Source: Desulfosarcinaceae bacterium (GTDB lineage: Bacteria; Desulfobacterota; Desulfobacteria; Desulfobacterales; Desulfosarcinaceae). From it: DNA of 64,000 bases. The notes beneath the pieces are model-generated. The model did not search any database. It was given only the letters and a program-made list of their open reading frames with translations, and was not told where the DNA came from. This document shows, in pieces, positions 63,273 through 64,000 of the stretch. Every line of letters begins with the position of its first letter. Position 1 is the first letter of the stretch. The translations under genes were made by a program, and so were the position numbers. The stretch spans positions 16,569 through 80,568 of the forward strand of contig JASJCL010000011.1 of assembly GCA_030066015.1 (NCBI GenBank), written 5' to 3'.

Positions 63273-64000
63273 CTAGTGCTGCGCTTCTCCTTCGGCCGCT
63301 GCATCCGCTTCGCCGGCTTCTGCGGCCTCGTCGCCACCGTCTGCGGCGGCACCGTTCCCATTCTCCTCGGAACCTTCGGGTTCCTCGGCTTCAGCCTCGG
63401 CCGCAGCGGCCTCCTCCTCCGCTTGCCGAGCTGCCTCGGCAGCAGCGGCTTCTGCTGCCAACCGGTCTTCTTCGGCAGCGGTGGCAGCTTCCACCTCGGC
63501 CAGTTTGTTGGCGATGATATCCTCATCCAAATCGTCGACGCTGAAGCGATCGGCGTCTTGCAAGTATCCCTGGGCCGCTTCCAGGTCCTTTAACTTACCG
63601 CGTGCAAAGGCCATATCGGCCTTGTATACCAGAATCATCCAGTCGATCTTGTCGCTTCGTATCTGGGCGAGATTGCGTGCCTCTTTATCGACGGCGAAGG
63701 CCTTGGCTTCTGCTGCGTATGTCTTGATGCCGTCAAAGTCCGGCAAGCCGGGTGCCTCCAAGAGGGTATCGGCTTTCTCCAGATAGTAATTGAACGCTAG
63801 CGGGAAGACCTCTTTCTGGGAATAGACTTCCTGGTCGCTTTCGGGCATCGGTACGCCAGGCAGGGTCAACAGATGTTTCTTGCCCAATGGTGCAAAACGG
63901 CCTTGCCAAATCTCCACACCACCATCTGCATCCTTGAGGTAGTAATTGCCCGAATTGGAGATGCTGGCCGCGACTATGAGGAAGATCAATATGCCCAGCC
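63273..64000 (-). CDS. Membrane-anchored protein with Ala/Glu-rich tail, 5' end cut
   Basis: The frame stays open to the window edge, so the start is outside. Visible residues begin with an N-terminal hydrophobic anchor (LGILIFLIVAASISNSGNYY). Then comes a domain of about 150 residues with helical, TPR-like character (FNYYLEKADTLL, AEAKAFAVDKEARNLAQI, WMILVYKADMAFARGKLKD). The last 80 residues are almost only Ala, Glu and Gly, strongly acidic and low in complexity. I do not recognise the family. A role in envelope or secretion scaffolding is only a guess. Confidence 0.75.
   Translation of the reverse strand, partial: LGILIFLIVAASISNSGNYYLKDADGGVEIWQGRFAPLGKKHLLTLPGVPMPESDQEVYSQKEVFPLAFNYYLEKADTLLEAPGLPDFDGIKTYAAEAKAFAVDKEARNLAQIRSDKIDWMILVYKADMAFARGKLKDLEAAQGYLQDADRFSVDDLDEDIIANKLAEVEAATAAEEDRLAAEAAAAEAARQAEEEAAAAEAEAEEPEGSEENGNGAAADGGDEAAEAGEADAAAEGEAQH

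Noticed and set aside
1..64000. CRISPR array, prophage, insertion sequence, tRNA or rRNA
   Set aside because: No spaced direct repeats, transposase or integrase catalytic domain, or recognisable RNA gene was seen. The recombinase-like tail at 49467 lacks a catalytic domain.

Overview
The window looks like a chromosomal segment of a Gram-negative anaerobe of the Desulfobacterota (former Deltaproteobacteria). The basis is gene content and gene order: a trpS-scpA-scpB run with a DHH/CBS/tRNA-nucleotidyltransferase fusion, a bamA-skp-lpxD-fabZ-lpxA-lpxI-oxidoreductase-lpxB-msbA operon using lpxI, dapL-type lysine synthesis, and a MoaD/HesA pair. The DNA is moderately GC-rich and almost fully coding. 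I see no rRNA, tRNA, CRISPR array, insertion sequence or prophage.

Layout. 1-4953 (minus): DHH-CBS-CCA fusion, trpS, scpA and the 5' part of scpB. 5585-8291 (plus): an orphan PilC/GspF inner-membrane protein and a PilS/NtrB-type histidine kinase. 8341-10076: the most heavily regulated locus, a secreted FN3/choice-of-anchor protein preceded by a candidate enhancer palindrome, a sigma-54 promoter and a GEMM-I cyclic-di-GMP riboswitch. It ends in two terminator hairpins. 10395-24512 (plus): lysS, lolC/E-lolD, then the envelope operon bamA to msbA. 24624-26946 (minus): a polyprenol-phosphate glycosyltransferase and an ArnT/PMT-like GT-C enzyme. 27106-35393 (plus): lptF-lptG-lpxK, a lipid A acyltransferase, a DUF6165 protein, a WaaE-like GT2, an O-antigen ligase and a GT4.

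35593-47868 is the LPS core/O-chain region, with short runs on both strands: an RfbE-like epimerase, five GT1/GT4-type transferases, a WaaP/Kdo-kinase-like protein, two GT9 heptosyltransferases, and hldE and hldD for ADP-heptose. 47997-49997 (minus): a HesA/MoeB-like adenylyltransferase, MoaD, a small Cys-rich protein and a protein with a recombinase-like tail. 50396-53448 (minus): Lrp/AsnC regulator, dapL and lysA. 53675-55393 (plus): a DJ-1/PfpI protein, then rplM-rpsI. 55558-56763 (minus): an M24 peptidase. 57177-62817 (plus): a complete yejABEF peptide ABC importer. 63273-64000 (minus): a membrane-anchored, Ala/Glu-rich protein cut by the window end.

Taken together, most of the window builds and exports the outer membrane. 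Lipid A is made by LpxA, D, I, B, K and an LpxL-like enzyme. Core heptose is activated by HldE/HldD and added by GT9 enzymes. Lipid A-core is flipped by MsbA and moved outward by LptFG. Lipoproteins leave through LolCD and beta-barrels are inserted by BamA. The strongest non-textbook signals are the stacked regulation (enhancer, sigma-54, c-di-GMP riboswitch, SD-sequestering stem) of the surface protein at 8709, the extra N-terminal domain of BamA, the oxidoreductase inside the lpx operon, and the small-protein/MoaD/HesA cluster.
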